A DNA stretch of 55,247 nt from positions 1 through 55,247 of the forward strand of contig NZ_JACLBZ010000027.1 in the NCBI RefSeq assembly GCF_019748715.1. The letters are read 5' to 3'. Each line of letters opens with the position of its first letter. The first letter of the stretch is position 1. The stretch is from Sporosarcina aquimarina. GTDB lineage: Bacteria; Bacillota; Bacilli; Bacillales_A; Planococcaceae. The notes under the pieces were generated by a model. The model was not told the origin of the DNA and did no database searches. It saw only the letters and a list, made by a program, of their open reading frames with translations. Positions 1-9,360 of the stretch are shown piece after piece. The position numbers and the translations under genes were made by a program.

Positions 1-72
1 ATGGTCCTCATAGTGAGTGGCTTTTTTGTGTTTTCGTATAAGGATATGCAGAATGAAGGGAGCCTGTCTTGA
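1..72 (+). CDS. Possible 3' end of an upstream membrane protein (partial)
   Basis: The first 72 bases are open in frame 1 and end with TGA. They encode a short hydrophobic stretch (VLIVSGFFVF) followed by a polar tail, as at the C-terminus of a membrane protein. The true start would lie outside the window. The fragment is too short to name and could be a chance reading frame. Confidence 0.25.
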   Translation: MVLIVSGFFVFSYKDMQNEGSLS

Positions 73-364
73 ATGAAGCTGTGGGTGAGCGCAGTGAGAG
101 ATTGATTTGTTTGCAAAGACGGAAAGTGTGGCGTGAAAGGCGAATGGCTCGTACTGTCGTAGATTATGATGATTCGATGAGTATTTAGTGCGGGTCTCAG
201 GGTCCTTGATACAATGCATGAGTTACTCATCCTATTGAATGTTCAGAGTGTCTTGCAGATACGTAGATAGACGTGTAAAAGCTAAATCAGTATTAAAAGA
301 CTTTCCTTGAATTATTTAGTGAGGCGCGATACGATAAACCCTATTGTAGAAAGGAGAAGTTGCT

Positions 365-892
365 ATGGGAATGGTGTTAATAATCTTTGTAATCAATATT
401 GTCTATGTTTCCTTTTTTACAGTCCGTATGATAATGACGTTAAAAGGCTACAGATATATTGCTGCAGTTGTCAGTATGATAGAAATTGTCATCTATGTCA
501 TCGGACTTGGTTTAGTACTTGACAATTTAGACCAAATTCAAAACCTAATAGCTTATGCTTTGGGGTATGGTTCAGGTGTAGTGATAGGATCTAAAATTGA
601 AGAGAGATTGGCCTTAGGTTATATAACGGTCAATGTGATTACTTCAGATATTGATAAAGAAATGCCTGCAGTATTGCGACGAGCGGGATATGGGGTGACG
701 GATTGGTCGGCTAACGGATTAAGCGGCGGCCGTTCAACTATGGAGATTTTGACACCGCGTAAATATGAATTGCAGCTCTACAAGACAATAACAGATCTTG
801 ATCCGAAGGCGTTTATCATTTCATATGAGCCAAAGAAAATACATGGCGGCTTCTGGGTGAAGAGTGTGAAAAGAGGAAAGCTATTTAAATGA
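365..892 (+). CDS. yebE: DUF2179/DUF5698 membrane protein, YebE-like (UPF0316)
   Basis: This 175-aa protein has about three N-terminal hydrophobic segments (roughly residues 3-22, 28-50 and 55-78). A soluble C-terminal part follows (about 90-175) that resembles the DUF2179 domain seen in many Firmicute membrane proteins. Length and layout match B. subtilis YebE, which also lies just upstream of yebG and purE. The ATG at 365 follows a clear AAAGGAG. Its stop overlaps the start of the next gene (ATGA), so the two are co-translated. Molecular function is unknown. The family and position are what support the name. Confidence 0.85.
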   Translation: MGMVLIIFVINIVYVSFFTVRMIMTLKGYRYIAAVVSMIEIVIYVIGLGLVLDNLDQIQNLIAYALGYGSGVVIGSKIEERLALGYITVNVITSDIDKEMPAVLRRAGYGVTDWSANGLSGGRSTMEILTPRKYELQLYKTITDLDPKAFIISYEPKKIHGGFWVKSVKRGKLFK

Positions 893-1074
893 GTACTAAA
901 AAAATATGGTTTGATAAACAGGACGATGAAACATTGGAACAATGTGTGGAACGAATACAAGGTTTAGGTTATAGCGTAGTGGCTAGGAGGGAGAAGCCTC
1001 TATTTGAACAAGTGGGAGAGGAGTACATTCCAATTAAGCAGCAGACGCAGTTTCAAGGAGTTAAAAATAGCTAA
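889..1074 (+). CDS. yebG: NETI motif-containing protein YebG
   Basis: This is a 61-aa soluble protein that overlaps yebE by 4 nt. The segment [16 protein letters not shown] followed by [10 protein letters not shown] matches the small NETI-motif family (YebG), here with DETL in place of NETI. In Bacillus the gene lies immediately before the purE leader, as it does here. GAGGAAAG upstream serves as ribosome binding site. The function is unknown. A possible weak terminator hairpin follows the stop, and the purine operon leader begins just after it. Confidence 0.8.
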   Translation: MSTKKIWFDKQDDETLEQCVERIQGLGYSVVARREKPLFEQVGEEYIPIKQQTQFQGVKNS

Positions 1075-1085
1075 TACTATTCAAG

Positions 1086-1114
1086 TGAATGAGAAGCCGG
1101 TATGTTTTCATTCA
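1086..1114 (+). terminator. Weak hairpin after yebG
   Basis: TGAATGAGAA (1086-1095) pairs with TTTTCATTCA (1105-1114) with one mismatch around a 9-nt loop. No strong T-run follows, so this is only a candidate terminator for yebE-yebG. Confidence 0.35.
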
Positions 1115-1124
1115 TTAAATGCTC

Positions 1125-1171
1125 AAAAGACGAATGATTGAAAAAGAGTTATTAAACAATGTTCGTCTTTT
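1125..1171 (+). promoter_or_regulatory. PurR operator: two divergent PurBoxes
   Basis: AAAAGACGAATGATT (1125-1139) and, inverted, AAAAGACGAACATTGTT (complement of 1155-1171) share AAAAGACGAA with the central CGAA of the Bacillus PurBox. The arms point away from each other with 15 bp between them, the arrangement known for PurR control regions. The second box ends two bases before the candidate -35, so bound PurR should block transcription of the purine operon. The family rule is established knowledge. Its use here is inferred. Confidence 0.85.
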
Positions 1172-1173
1172 GG

Positions 1174-1205
1174 TTGACGAATTAAATATTAATTGTTACT
1201 ATAAT
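1174..1205 (+). promoter_or_regulatory. Purine operon sigma-A promoter
   Basis: TTGACG (1174-1179) is followed 17 bp later by TACTAT (1197-1202). An overlapping TATAAT (1200-1205) gives a 20-bp spacer. Either would start the transcript just upstream of the riboswitch. Confidence 0.65.
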
Positions 1206-1216
1206 AAGAGTAAATG

Positions 1217-1292
1217 AGTTCCCCGTATATGCCGCAGAATTGGCTGCAGCGTTTCTACCAAGACACCGTAAATGTCTACACTATGTGGGAAA
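1217..1292 (+). ncRNA. Purine riboswitch aptamer (guanine/hypoxanthine type)
   Basis: The conserved aptamer pieces occur in order. P2 (GCCGCAG / CTGCAGC) comes first, then GTTTCTACC at 1251-1259, then P3 (AGACA / TGTCT) enclosing CCGTAAA, and then ACTATG at 1280-1285. The discriminating base in CACTATG is C, which specifies guanine or hypoxanthine in the xpt-type class, whereas adenine types have T. P1 is formed by TTCCC with GGGAA plus weaker pairs. Ligand binding should favour the downstream terminator and switch purE expression off. GAAAGCA (1289-1295), next to the P1 3' strand, can pair with TGCTTTT in the left terminator arm and so may form the antiterminator. Confidence 0.93.
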
Positions 1293-1357
1293 GCAATTTT
1301 TCTTGGATAACTAAGTGTGATAGCAGAAGAATATTCAGCTATTGCCTTCTTTTGTTA

Positions 1358-1417
1358 AGGGTCCTTGAAAGTTCTGCTTTTTGTGCATGTGAAAAGTAGA
1401 GTTTTCAAGGACCTTTT
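1358..1417 (+). terminator. Riboswitch-controlled terminator before purE
   Basis: A stem of about 20 bp joins AAGGGTCCTTGAAA (1358-1371) and beyond to TTTTCAAGGACC (1402-1413). It is followed by seven T residues. It lies between the purine aptamer and purE, which is the expected expression platform. Confidence 0.9.
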
Positions 1418-1459
1418 TTTGTATGATATTGATAATAAAGTATGGATTGAAGGAGCGGA

Positions 1460-1954
1460 TTGGATTTGGAACCGAAGATCGGTGTGATTATGGGCAGTAA
1501 AAGTGATTGGGAAACAATGAAGCATGCATGTGAGGTATTGGATGAGCTAGACGTTCCCTATGAAAAGAACGTGGTTTCAGCCCACCGTACGCCTGACTTT
1601 ATGTTCGAATATGCAGAACAGGCAGAAGGAAAGGGACTTCATGCTATTATTGCCGGTGCAGGCGGAGCCGCTCATTTGCCAGGAATGGTTGCAGCAAAAA
1701 CACTGGTACCTGTTATCGGTGTTCCGGTACAATCCAAAGCATTGAATGGAATGGATTCTTTATTATCTATCGTACAAATGCCTGGCGGGGTTCCCGTGGC
1801 AACCGTATCAATCGGTAAAGCGGGTGCTACTAATGCAGGACTGCTGGCTGCGCAAATGCTTAGCGTACAAGATGCGGAGTTGCGAAAAAAACTACAGCAA
1901 AGACGTGATGAAATGCGACAAGTCTCGTTGGAAAGCAGTGGTGAGTTAGAGTGA
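1460..1954 (+). CDS. purE: N5-carboxyaminoimidazole ribonucleotide mutase PurE
   Basis: PurE converts N5-CAIR to CAIR in de novo purine synthesis. The 164-aa protein shows the class I PurE motifs: GSKSDW near residue 12, VSAHRTP with the catalytic His, [11 protein letters not shown], and the GVPVQS segment. Nothing essential looks altered. The start is TTG at 1460, supported by AAGGAG about 5 nt upstream, and the family usually begins close to this point. It is the first gene after the riboswitch terminator and overlaps purK by 4 nt (GTGA). It works directly after PurK, so the pair is translationally coupled. Confidence 0.95.
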   Translation: MDLEPKIGVIMGSKSDWETMKHACEVLDELDVPYEKNVVSAHRTPDFMFEYAEQAEGKGLHAIIAGAGGAAHLPGMVAAKTLVPVIGVPVQSKALNGMDSLLSIVQMPGGVPVATVSIGKAGATNAGLLAAQMLSVQDAELRKKLQQRRDEMRQVSLESSGELE

Positions 1955-3072
1955 AATTAATTAAGCCTGGACAGACGATAGGGATTATCGGTGGTGGACA
2001 GTTAGGAAGAATGATGGGACTTGCAGCGAAAGAAGCTGGATTTCGTATCGCAGTGTTGGATCCTACAACTGATTCACCTTGTGGTCAGATAGCAGATATC
2101 GAGATTGTGGCTTCTTATAATGATGAAGAAGCACTAGCTGAATTGCGTGAAGTCAGCGATGTGATCACTTTTGAATTTGAGAATATTGATTATGAAGGTT
2201 TGAAACGTTTAACGGAGCAAGCGTATGTTCCTCAAGGAGCTGAGCTAGTCCGCATTACGCAAAATCGAATACATGAAAAAGCAGCTATCCAAGCTGCTGG
2301 GGCTCCGGTTGCTAATTACATAACAGCGGATACGTATGAAGAGTTAACAGACAAAATCGATGAACTCGGTTTTCCATGCATCGTCAAAACTGCTTTTGGC
2401 GGCTATGACGGCAAGGGGCAAGTCAAGCTAGAATCAAAAGGGCAATTGACAGAGGCTCAATCCCTTTTTAAACATTCGGCTTGTATAGCGGAAGCGTTCG
2501 TTCCATTTGAGAAAGAAATTTCAGTAATCATACAGCGAAATCCTGCGGGTCAATCCTATTGTCTGCCGATTGCTGAAAATATTCATCGACATCATATACT
2601 GCATGAATCAATTGTGCCTGCTCGTGTAGGAAAAAAGGTTTTGCAACAGGCCCAACTGGAAGCTGAGAAAATCGCGAGTCAACTTGAGTTGGTAGGAACC
2701 TTGGCAGTTGAAATGTTTGTATTGCCGAGTGGTGAAATTATTATCAATGAATTAGCACCGCGACCGCATAATTCTGGACATTATTCAATCGAAGCATGCA
2801 ATATCTCGCAATTCCATCAACATATCCGTGCTGTCTGTGGATGGCCGTTGCGCGATCCGAAGTTATGGGATTCCGTCGTAATGGTAAATGTGCTGGGTGA
2901 ACATGTTGAGCCGCTTAAACAGCGCATTGCAGATTATCCAGATTGGTCGATTCATTTATATGGTAAAGCAGAAGCGAAAGAAAAACGCAAAATGGGTCAC
3001 GTTACCATGATGACAAATAACGTAGAAGCCACTTTGCTTGAAATTGAACAATCAGGTATTTGGGAAGACTAA
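1951..3072 (+). CDS. purK: N5-carboxyaminoimidazole ribonucleotide synthetase PurK
   Basis: PurK is an ATP-grasp enzyme that makes N5-CAIR from AIR, bicarbonate and ATP. The 373-aa product has the N-terminal [11 protein letters not shown] loop. The ATP-grasp strand ([17 protein letters not shown]) follows, then the metal site [19 protein letters not shown]. All look intact. It starts at GTG 1951 inside the end of purE. In B. subtilis purB and purC would follow. Here only 45 bp separate purK from purS, and no trace of purB or purC is visible in that gap. Confidence 0.95.
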   Translation: MKLIKPGQTIGIIGGGQLGRMMGLAAKEAGFRIAVLDPTTDSPCGQIADIEIVASYNDEEALAELREVSDVITFEFENIDYEGLKRLTEQAYVPQGAELVRITQNRIHEKAAIQAAGAPVANYITADTYEELTDKIDELGFPCIVKTAFGGYDGKGQVKLESKGQLTEAQSLFKHSACIAEAFVPFEKEISVIIQRNPAGQSYCLPIAENIHRHHILHESIVPARVGKKVLQQAQLEAEKIASQLELVGTLAVEMFVLPSGEIIINELAPRPHNSGHYSIEACNISQFHQHIRAVCGWPLRDPKLWDSVVMVNVLGEHVEPLKQRIADYPDWSIHLYGKAEAKEKRKMGHVTMMTNNVEATLLEIEQSGIWED

Positions 3073-3117
3073 ATAAATTGCACTACACAACTATTTCCAC
3101 TTTGGGAGGAACCAACA

Positions 3118-3372
3118 ATGACGAAAGTAACTATTTATGTAACATTACGTGAAAGTGTTGTAGATCCACAAGGCATCGCGACAACAGATGCACTACAGAA
3201 AATGGGCTTTGAAGAAGTGAAAAGTGTACGGGTTGGTAAACTGATCGAGCTAGAGATGGACGGTTCTGAACAAGCTGTAGAAGCACGTGTGAAAGAAATG
3301 TGCGATGAGTTATTGATCAATAAAGTCATTGAAGATTATCGCTTTGAAATCGGGGAGGTCGCCGGCAAATGA
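3118..3372 (+). CDS. purS: FGAM synthase subunit PurS
   Basis: PurS is the small (84-aa) structural subunit of the Gram-positive formylglycinamidine synthase, bridging PurQ to PurL. The sequence keeps the family signatures: KVTIYVTLRESVVDPQG at the start, VRVGKLIEL in the middle and VIEDYRFEI near the end. The ATG at 3118 follows GGGAGG. The gene overlaps purQ by 4 nt (ATGA), so subunits of one complex are co-translated. Nothing abnormal is seen in this subunit, in contrast to PurQ and PurL. Confidence 0.95.
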   Translation: MTKVTIYVTLRESVVDPQGIATTDALQKMGFEEVKSVRVGKLIELEMDGSEQAVEARVKEMCDELLINKVIEDYRFEIGEVAGK

Positions 3373-4052
3373 AGTTCGCTGTCCTAGTATTCCCAGGTCT
3401 TACTTGTGATCTAGATATGTATTATGCGGTCGAGGAGACTGTGAAGCAAGAAGTAGAGTACGTTTGGCATACTGAAGCCGATCAACTCGATTACTTCGAT
3501 GCGGTTCTATTACCGACAGGCACTTCTTATGGAAACTATTTGCGCCCAGGTGCGTTAGCTAAAAGCTCACCTGCCTGCAAACATCTTCAGGCGTTTGCAG
3601 AAACAGGGAAGCCGGTTCTTGGCGTAGGTAATGGCTTTCATATCTTAGTGGAAACTGGTATTCTTCCGGGTGGGTTTTTGCGCAATAACAGCCTCAAATT
3701 CCGCTCTGCGCTTGAAACGGTGAAGGTGGAAAACAATAACACTGTTTTCACAAAAGACTATGCAAAAGGCCAAACAATTCAACTTCCTGTGGCAAGCGAC
3801 TTCGGCAATTACTATGCGGATGAGGCGACAGTGGAAGAACTGAAAAAAACAAACCGAATTATTTTCACTTATGCGGATGAAAATCTAGACGGCAGTATAT
3901 CAGCTATTGCAGGCATCACCAATGATAAAGGCAATGTTCTTGGAATGATGCCACTTCCGGAACGAGCAGTTGAGGAAATCATCGGCGGTACAGGTGGAAC
4001 ACCGTTATTCCATTCAATCTTGAACAATTGGAGTGAACAGCATGTCAATTAA
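3369..4052 (+). CDS. purQ: PurQ-like FGAM synthase subunit lacking its glutaminase catalytic residues
   Basis: PurQ is a class I glutamine amidotransferase that normally supplies ammonia from glutamine to PurL. Length (227 aa), context and overall similarity are clear. The active site is not conserved. The nucleophile motif GVCNGF reads GVGNGF, with Gly87 for Cys (GGT at 3627-3629). The triad His in MPHPE is Leu196 (CTT at 3954-3956), while Glu198 stays. The loop usually written PGGFSYGD reads PTGTSYGN, and AHGEGNYY reads ASDFGNYY. The frame is open and the ribosome binding site is normal. By family knowledge this protein should not hydrolyse glutamine. It may still have a structural role in the PurSQL complex, or it may be decaying. 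Confidence 0.9.
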   Translation: MKFAVLVFPGLTCDLDMYYAVEETVKQEVEYVWHTEADQLDYFDAVLLPTGTSYGNYLRPGALAKSSPACKHLQAFAETGKPVLGVGNGFHILVETGILPGGFLRNNSLKFRSALETVKVENNNTVFTKDYAKGQTIQLPVASDFGNYYADEATVEELKKTNRIIFTYADENLDGSISAIAGITNDKGNVLGMMPLPERAVEEIIGGTGGTPLFHSILNNWSEQHVN

Positions 4053-6273
4053 TCATGAACCTACGGCTGAACAAATTAAGGAACAACGTCTGTATCTTCA
4101 GATGGGCATGACAGATGAAGAGTACGAGCGTGCAGTGGAAAAGCTTGGACGCACTCCGAATTATACGGAAACCGGTCTATTTTCCGCTATGTGGTCGGAG
4201 CATTGTTCCTATAAGAGTTCCAAATCTGTATTGCGTAAATTCCCGACTGAAGGTGAACGCGTACTTCAGGGACCAGGTGAAGGTGCAGGGATTGTAGATA
4301 TCGGTGACAATCAAGCTGCTGTGTTCAAAATGGAGTCTCATAACTCTCCGTCAGCTATTGAACCTTTCATTGGAGCTGCAACAGGTGCAGGTGGGATTAT
4401 CCGCGATGTATTTTCCATGGGCGCACGTCCGGTTGCATTGGTTAACTCGCTCCGTTTCGGTGATTTGACAGAGCCGCGCGATAAGTTTTTGTTTGAAGAA
4501 GCAGTTGCAGGGATTGCGAGCTATGGTAATACGATGGGCATCCCGACAGTGGCTGGGGAAGTCCAATTTGATCAATGCTATTCCAAGCGTCCACTAGTCA
4601 ATGCGATGGCGGTTGGATTGCTTAATCACGAAGATATCCAAAAAGGATTGGCAGCAGGTGTCGGCAATACAGTTCTGTATGCGGGCGCAACAACTGGACG
4701 TGATGGAATTCACGGCGCAACGATGTCTTCTTCTGAAGTATCTATCGAAGAAGAGAAAGAATTGCCGGTCATGCAAGCAGGAGATCCATTCATTGAGAAA
4801 CTGTTGATGGAAGCTTGCTTGGAACTTGTGAAATCCGATGCTTTGATTGGTATCCAGGATATGGGTGCAGCAGGTCTAACTTCATCAGCAGCAGAAATGG
4901 CATCGAAAGCAGGCTATGGCGTGGAGATGAACTTGGATCTGGTACCTCAGCGAGAAGACAATATGACGGCATACGAAATGATGCTGTCCGAGTCACAGGA
5001 ACGGATGCTGATCGTCGTGAAAAAAGGCCGTGAAGAAGAAGTTATTGCATTGTTCACGAAATATGGAATCAATGCAGCGGCAATTGGTCAAGTAACAGAT
5101 GATAAGATGTTGCGCTTGCTCCATAAAGGAGAAGTGGTGGCGGAAGTCTCTGCAGATTTGCTTGCTGAAGATGCGCCGAGCTACCAGAAGGGATCCAAAG
5201 AACCTGCTTCCTTTGCGGCGAATCAAGCGATTGAAAATAAAGAACCTCAAGTAGAAAACTTAAAGGAAACTTTACTCGATTTATTGCAACGTCCAACAAT
5301 TGCATCAAAAGAGTGGGTATATAACCAATTCGATACGGGTGCTCGCACAAATACCGTATTAGCTCCAGGAGCGTCTGCCGGGATTATCCGTGTCAGAGGA
5401 ACGAATAAAGGAATTGCGATGACAGCAGATTGTAATTCACGCTTCATCTATTTGGATCCGGAAACAGGTGGTAAGATCGCAGTCGCAGAAGCTGCTCGTA
5501 ACCTCGTTTGTTCAGGAGCTGAGCCGATTGCATTGACGGACTGCTTGAACTTCGGGAGCCCGGATAAACCAGAAGTGTTCTGGCAGCTTGAAAAATCTGC
5601 GGACGGCATATCGGAAGCTTGCCGTAAACTTAACGCGCCGGTCATTGGTGGCAACGTTTCGCTTTCGAATGAAGTCAATGGAGTGCCGATCTACCCGACA
5701 CCGACAATTGGTCTTGTCGGAATCGTCCATGATTTAAAAGAAGTGACGACGCCAGGCTTTAAACAAGCTGGAGATGCGATCTACATTATCGGTCAAACAG
5801 AGACAGAATTTGGTGGTAGTGAACTGCAGCAAATGATCGAAGGAAAAATCTTCGGTAAAGCGCCTGCAATCGATTTGGACGTAGAGGTTAAGCGTCAGAA
5901 GCAATTGCTTGCAGCTATTCAGCAAGGCTTACTCCAATCAGCAGCAGATTTATCCGAAGGCGGTTTTGCCGTAGCTCTTTGTGAAAAGGCATTTGCAACC
6001 GATGGACTGGGTGCTGAAGTGACGGTTGAAGGTTCTGCGGTCACGGCTTTATTCAGCGAGACGCAATCGCGTTTCTTGGTAACTGTGAAGGCGGATCAGG
6101 TGGCAGAGTTTGAAGAGAAAGTCGAAGACGCTGTGAAAATCGGAACAGTGACAGATGGCGGACAACTTGTCATCAAAGATGCAGAAGGATCTGTCCTAGT
6201 AGAAGGGACGGTAGAACAATTCCACGCTGCTTGGAAAGGGGCAATTCCATGCTTGCTGAACTCAGAGGATTAA
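4042..6273 (+). CDS. purL: FGAM synthase large subunit PurL (with altered signature motifs)
   Basis: PurL is the ATP-dependent synthetase that turns FGAR into FGAM. The ATG at 4042 is chosen because GGAG lies 8 nt upstream; an in-frame GTG at 4033 would overlap that site. The product is 743 aa, the usual length of small-type PurL. It keeps [38 protein letters not shown] and DPETGGKIA. Several normally invariant positions differ: HNHPS reads HNSPS (Ser102), AHDVSEGG reads AADLSEGG (Ala635), and GNVSLYNE reads GNVSLSNE (Ser542). Activity is therefore uncertain. It overlaps purQ by 11 nt and purF by 25 nt. Confidence 0.93.
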   Translation: MSINHEPTAEQIKEQRLYLQMGMTDEEYERAVEKLGRTPNYTETGLFSAMWSEHCSYKSSKSVLRKFPTEGERVLQGPGEGAGIVDIGDNQAAVFKMESHNSPSAIEPFIGAATGAGGIIRDVFSMGARPVALVNSLRFGDLTEPRDKFLFEEAVAGIASYGNTMGIPTVAGEVQFDQCYSKRPLVNAMAVGLLNHEDIQKGLAAGVGNTVLYAGATTGRDGIHGATMSSSEVSIEEEKELPVMQAGDPFIEKLLMEACLELVKSDALIGIQDMGAAGLTSSAAEMASKAGYGVEMNLDLVPQREDNMTAYEMMLSESQERMLIVVKKGREEEVIALFTKYGINAAAIGQVTDDKMLRLLHKGEVVAEVSADLLAEDAPSYQKGSKEPASFAANQAIENKEPQVENLKETLLDLLQRPTIASKEWVYNQFDTGARTNTVLAPGASAGIIRVRGTNKGIAMTADCNSRFIYLDPETGGKIAVAEAARNLVCSGAEPIALTDCLNFGSPDKPEVFWQLEKSADGISEACRKLNAPVIGGNVSLSNEVNGVPIYPTPTIGLVGIVHDLKEVTTPGFKQAGDAIYIIGQTETEFGGSELQQMIEGKIFGKAPAIDLDVEVKRQKQLLAAIQQGLLQSAADLSEGGFAVALCEKAFATDGLGAEVTVEGSAVTALFSETQSRFLVTVKADQVAEFEEKVEDAVKIGTVTDGGQLVIKDAEGSVLVEGTVEQFHAAWKGAIPCLLNSED

Positions 6274-7673
6274 ACGAAGAGTGCGGCGTATTTGGTATTT
6301 GGGGGCATGAAGACGCAGCGCAAATTAGCTATTACGCGTTGCATGCACTTCAGCACCGGGGGCAAGAGGGGGCTGGAATCGTTGTAAAAGGCGATGATGG
6401 TCTTCATGCAGTTAAAGGAGAAGGCCTGGTCAATGAAGTTTTCTCAGGTGACAACTTAAATACACTTAAAGGTCACGGGGCGATTGGACAAGTCCGTTAC
6501 ACAACAGAGCAGGGACGCGGCATTGAAAACGTCCAACCGCTTGTGTTTCGTTCGACAACAGGAAGTCTTGCTATTGCACATAATGGGAACTTGATCAACG
6601 CAAGAGATCTTAAAGAACATTTGGAGCGTCAGGGAAGTATCTTCCAGACTACTTCCGATACAGAAGTACTGGCGCATTTGATCAAACGCAGTAGCGGCTC
6701 ATTGAATCAGCGGGATAAAGTGAAAAAAGCACTTAGCATCTTAAAAGGTGCCTTCGCATTTGTCTTAATGACAGATGAAGGCTTGATGGTAGCGCAGGAT
6801 CCGAATGGCTTGCGTCCGTTGTCTATCGGCAAAATTGGGGATGCATGGGTCGTGGCATCTGAAACATGTGCATTCGATATTATCGGTGCCGAGCACGTTC
6901 GATCAGTAGAGCCGGGAGAGCTATTAATCATTAACGACAAAGGTTTGACGTCTGAACGGTTTGCAGCACCAGCAGAGCGTGCGATGTGCTCGATGGAGTA
7001 TGTCTACTTCTCTCGTCCTGATTCGGATATCGATGGGATCAACATTCACGCTGCGCGCAAACGTTGTGGCAAGCAGCTTGCTCGTGAAGTTCAAATTAGC
7101 GCGGATGTTGTGACGGGAGTTCCGGACTCCAGTATTTCTGCTGCGATTGGTTTCTCCGAGCAAAGTGGCATCCCGTATGAACTAGGTCTAATTAAGAATC
7201 GCTATGTCGGCAGGACATTCATTCAGCCTTCTCAAGCATTAAGAGAAAAAGGCGTGAAGATGAAGTTGTCGCCTGTTCATCAAGTCGTACACGGAAAACG
7301 CGTAGTGATGGTCGATGATTCCATCGTTCGCGGTACGACGTCGAAACGTATTGTGGCAATGCTGAGAGAAGCTGGTGCAAAAGAAATCCATGTGGTCATT
7401 GCATCCCCTCCTCTCATCGCACCTTGCTATTACGGAGTCGACATCAGTTCTGATTCCGAATTGATTGCAACAGGACGAAGCTTGGAACAAATGCGGGACG
7501 AGATCGGCGCGGATTCGCTGCATTTCCTTTCCATTGATGGAATGCTGGAAGCGAATGGCCGATCGCCTGAAATGAAAAATTGCGGTCAATGCTTAGCTTG
7601 TTTTACAGGAGAGTATCCAACTGAAATTTATTCGGATACGGCAATGCCGCACGAAAAAGAAATCGTACGATAG
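6249..7673 (+). CDS. purF: Amidophosphoribosyltransferase PurF
   Basis: PurF makes phosphoribosylamine from PRPP and glutamine, the first committed step of the pathway. The ATG at 6249 gives 474 aa and an 11-residue propeptide before Cys12, the N-terminal nucleophile after processing, exactly as in B. subtilis. [22 protein letters not shown], the PRPP loop [14 protein letters not shown] and the Fe-S cysteines in NCGQCLACF are present. One segment is unusual: GHVRYATAG reads GQVRYTTEQ (Gln81, Glu87-Gln88), next to the Arg and Thr that bind glutamine, which are kept. The ribosome binding site AAAGGGG lies inside the end of purL. Confidence 0.95.
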   Translation: MLAELRGLNEECGVFGIWGHEDAAQISYYALHALQHRGQEGAGIVVKGDDGLHAVKGEGLVNEVFSGDNLNTLKGHGAIGQVRYTTEQGRGIENVQPLVFRSTTGSLAIAHNGNLINARDLKEHLERQGSIFQTTSDTEVLAHLIKRSSGSLNQRDKVKKALSILKGAFAFVLMTDEGLMVAQDPNGLRPLSIGKIGDAWVVASETCAFDIIGAEHVRSVEPGELLIINDKGLTSERFAAPAERAMCSMEYVYFSRPDSDIDGINIHAARKRCGKQLAREVQISADVVTGVPDSSISAAIGFSEQSGIPYELGLIKNRYVGRTFIQPSQALREKGVKMKLSPVHQVVHGKRVVMVDDSIVRGTTSKRIVAMLREAGAKEIHVVIASPPLIAPCYYGVDISSDSELIATGRSLEQMRDEIGADSLHFLSIDGMLEANGRSPEMKNCGQCLACFTGEYPTEIYSDTAMPHEKEIVR

Positions 7674-7684
7674 GAGGCCTTTCC

Positions 7685-8740
7685 ATGTCGAAGGCGTATG
7701 AAAAAGCGGGAGTCAATATTGAAGCTGGCTATGAGTCAGTGGAACGGATGAAGTCCCACGTAGCACGAACGACTCGTAAAGGAGTTGCAGGTGCATTTGG
7801 TGGATTCGGCGGAATGTTTGACCTGTCTGCGCTCGAATATAAAGAACCTGTGCTGATTTCAGGTACAGATGGAGTCGGTACGAAGTTGAAATTGGCTTTC
7901 ATGGCAGATCGTCATGACACGATCGGTATCGACTGTGTCGCAATGTGTGTCAACGATATCGTAGCGCAAGGCGCAGAGCCATTGTACTTCTTGGATTATG
8001 TTGCTCTTGGAAAAGCAGTGCCTGAGAAAGTCGAAGCGATCGTCAAAGGGGTAGCGGATGGCTGTATGCAATCCGGAGCAGCATTGATTGGCGGCGAGAC
8101 AGCAGAAATGCCTGGTTTGTATGGAGAAGATGAGTATGATTTAGCTGGTTTTGCAGTCGGGGCTTGTGAAAAGAGCAAGCTAGTGACAGGAGAGCGTGTA
8201 CAGGAAGGTGATGTACTCGTAGGAATTGCTTCTAGTGGAATCCATTCCAATGGATATTCTCTCGTTCGTCATATCGTGTTTGAACAATTAGGTCTGGATA
8301 TCAATAGTACGATTGAAGGCTTTGAAGGACTAGGAACGGTAGCGGATGCTTTGCTGACACCGACTAAAATTTATGCGAAGCCTATTCTAGAAATGCACGA
8401 GCAGTTAGATGTTCATGCGATGGGCCATATTACGGGTGGCGGATTCTTTGAAAATCTACCGCGTATGTTCTCTGAAGGTTTTGGCGTGGAAGTAGAGTTG
8501 GGCGCATGGCCTGTACTTCCGGTATTCCAGATGTTGAAGGAAAAAGGCGAGCTGACAGATCGTGACTTGTACAGTGTCTTCAATATGGGGATTGGTTTTG
8601 TCATCGCACTGCCCGAAGCAGATGCTGAAAAAGCGGTAGAAATCGCAAAAGCACATGACGAACAAGCTTATGTAATTGGACATGTAAATGGTCAGGAAGG
8701 CGTCAAGTTCGTTGGCGATCATGACGGGAGCTTGGCGTAA
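7685..8740 (+). CDS. purM: AIR synthase PurM
   Basis: PurM closes the imidazole ring, converting FGAM to AIR with ATP. The 351-aa protein carries the expected motifs in order: [54 protein letters not shown] and FNMGIGF. I see no altered key residue. AGGAGG upstream of the ATG at 7685 is a strong ribosome binding site. The stop overlaps the purN start (TAATG). Its intact state next to altered PurQ and PurL argues against general poor sequence quality. Confidence 0.95.
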   Translation: MSKAYEKAGVNIEAGYESVERMKSHVARTTRKGVAGAFGGFGGMFDLSALEYKEPVLISGTDGVGTKLKLAFMADRHDTIGIDCVAMCVNDIVAQGAEPLYFLDYVALGKAVPEKVEAIVKGVADGCMQSGAALIGGETAEMPGLYGEDEYDLAGFAVGACEKSKLVTGERVQEGDVLVGIASSGIHSNGYSLVRHIVFEQLGLDINSTIEGFEGLGTVADALLTPTKIYAKPILEMHEQLDVHAMGHITGGGFFENLPRMFSEGFGVEVELGAWPVLPVFQMLKEKGELTDRDLYSVFNMGIGFVIALPEADAEKAVEIAKAHDEQAYVIGHVNGQEGVKFVGDHDGSLA

Positions 8741-9312
8741 TGGCGGAAAATGTTCGTATTGCGGTTTTCGCGTCAGGCAGTGGCAGTAATTTTGCCGCTT
8801 TGAACAAAGCTTGTTCTGTTGGCGATATACCTGCCGATATCGTACTGGTCGTCACAGATAAACCAGATGCTTTCGTAGTCGAACGGGCAAAACAGGCGAA
8901 TATTTCAGTGGTTGCTTTACGTCCTCGTGATTTTGCAACGAAGCAAGCATATGAGCAAGCAATACTAGATGCTCTAGAGGAAGCTCAGGCAGAGTGGCTG
9001 ATACTTGCAGGTTATATGCGCTTGATCGGCTCGGTTTTACTGAATGCATATCCTGAACGCATCGTTAATATTCATCCGTCGCTATTGCCGTCATTTCCTG
9101 GCAAGGACGCCATTGGGCAAGCTGTTGCTGCTGGAGTTAAAGTGACAGGTGTCACCGTGCATTTAGTCGATGAAGGAATGGATACGGGTCCGATTCTGGC
9201 ACAACGAGCTGTGGATGTGGTAGACAATGATGCTCAAAAAACCGCCTATGCGATTCATGCAACGGAGCATGAATTGTATGCGGAAACGTTAAAGGATTTA
9301 TTTAACAACTGA
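8740..9312 (+). CDS. purN: Phosphoribosylglycinamide formyltransferase PurN
   Basis: PurN transfers a formyl group from 10-formyltetrahydrofolate to GAR. The 190-aa product has the N-terminal FASGSGSNF loop, LAGYMRLIG, the catalytic NIHPSLLPSFPG (Asn and His) and HLVDEGMDTGPI with the catalytic Asp. All are conserved. Translation is coupled to purM by a one-base stop/start overlap. A hairpin with a T-run follows the stop, an unusual position because purH and purD normally continue the same message. Confidence 0.95.
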   Translation: MAENVRIAVFASGSGSNFAALNKACSVGDIPADIVLVVTDKPDAFVVERAKQANISVVALRPRDFATKQAYEQAILDALEEAQAEWLILAGYMRLIGSVLLNAYPERIVNIHPSLLPSFPGKDAIGQAVAAGVKVTGVTVHLVDEGMDTGPILAQRAVDVVDNDAQKTAYAIHATEHELYAETLKDLFNN

Positions 9313-9314
9313 TC

Positions 9315-9341
9315 AGCCTGTTGTGAAGACAGGCTTTTTTT
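9315..9341 (+). terminator. Internal terminator-like hairpin between purN and purH
   Basis: AGCCTGT (9315-9321) pairs perfectly with ACAGGCT (9329-9335) around a 7-nt loop, followed by a run of seven T. It lies in the 48-bp gap between purN and purH. It may lower expression of purH-purD relative to the upstream genes. Confidence 0.7.
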
Positions 9342-9360
9342 ATAAAATGGAGGGATTCTT

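Noticed and set aside
306..324. 15-mer CTTGAATTATTTAGT shared with 32015-32029
   Set aside because: The second copy is the coding end of the MFS gene. With AT-rich sequence, a single isolated 15-base match without flanking similarity is probably chance.
1214..1399. 61-codon plus-strand frame
   Set aside because: It lies wholly across the purine riboswitch and terminator and has no ribosome binding site. The RNA structure explains the sequence.
3369..6273. Sequencing error as the cause of the PurQ and PurL changes
   Set aside because: There are several substitutions, some needing two base changes, with no frameshift, and neighbouring pur genes are intact. Errors are possible but a less simple explanation; raw reads would settle it.
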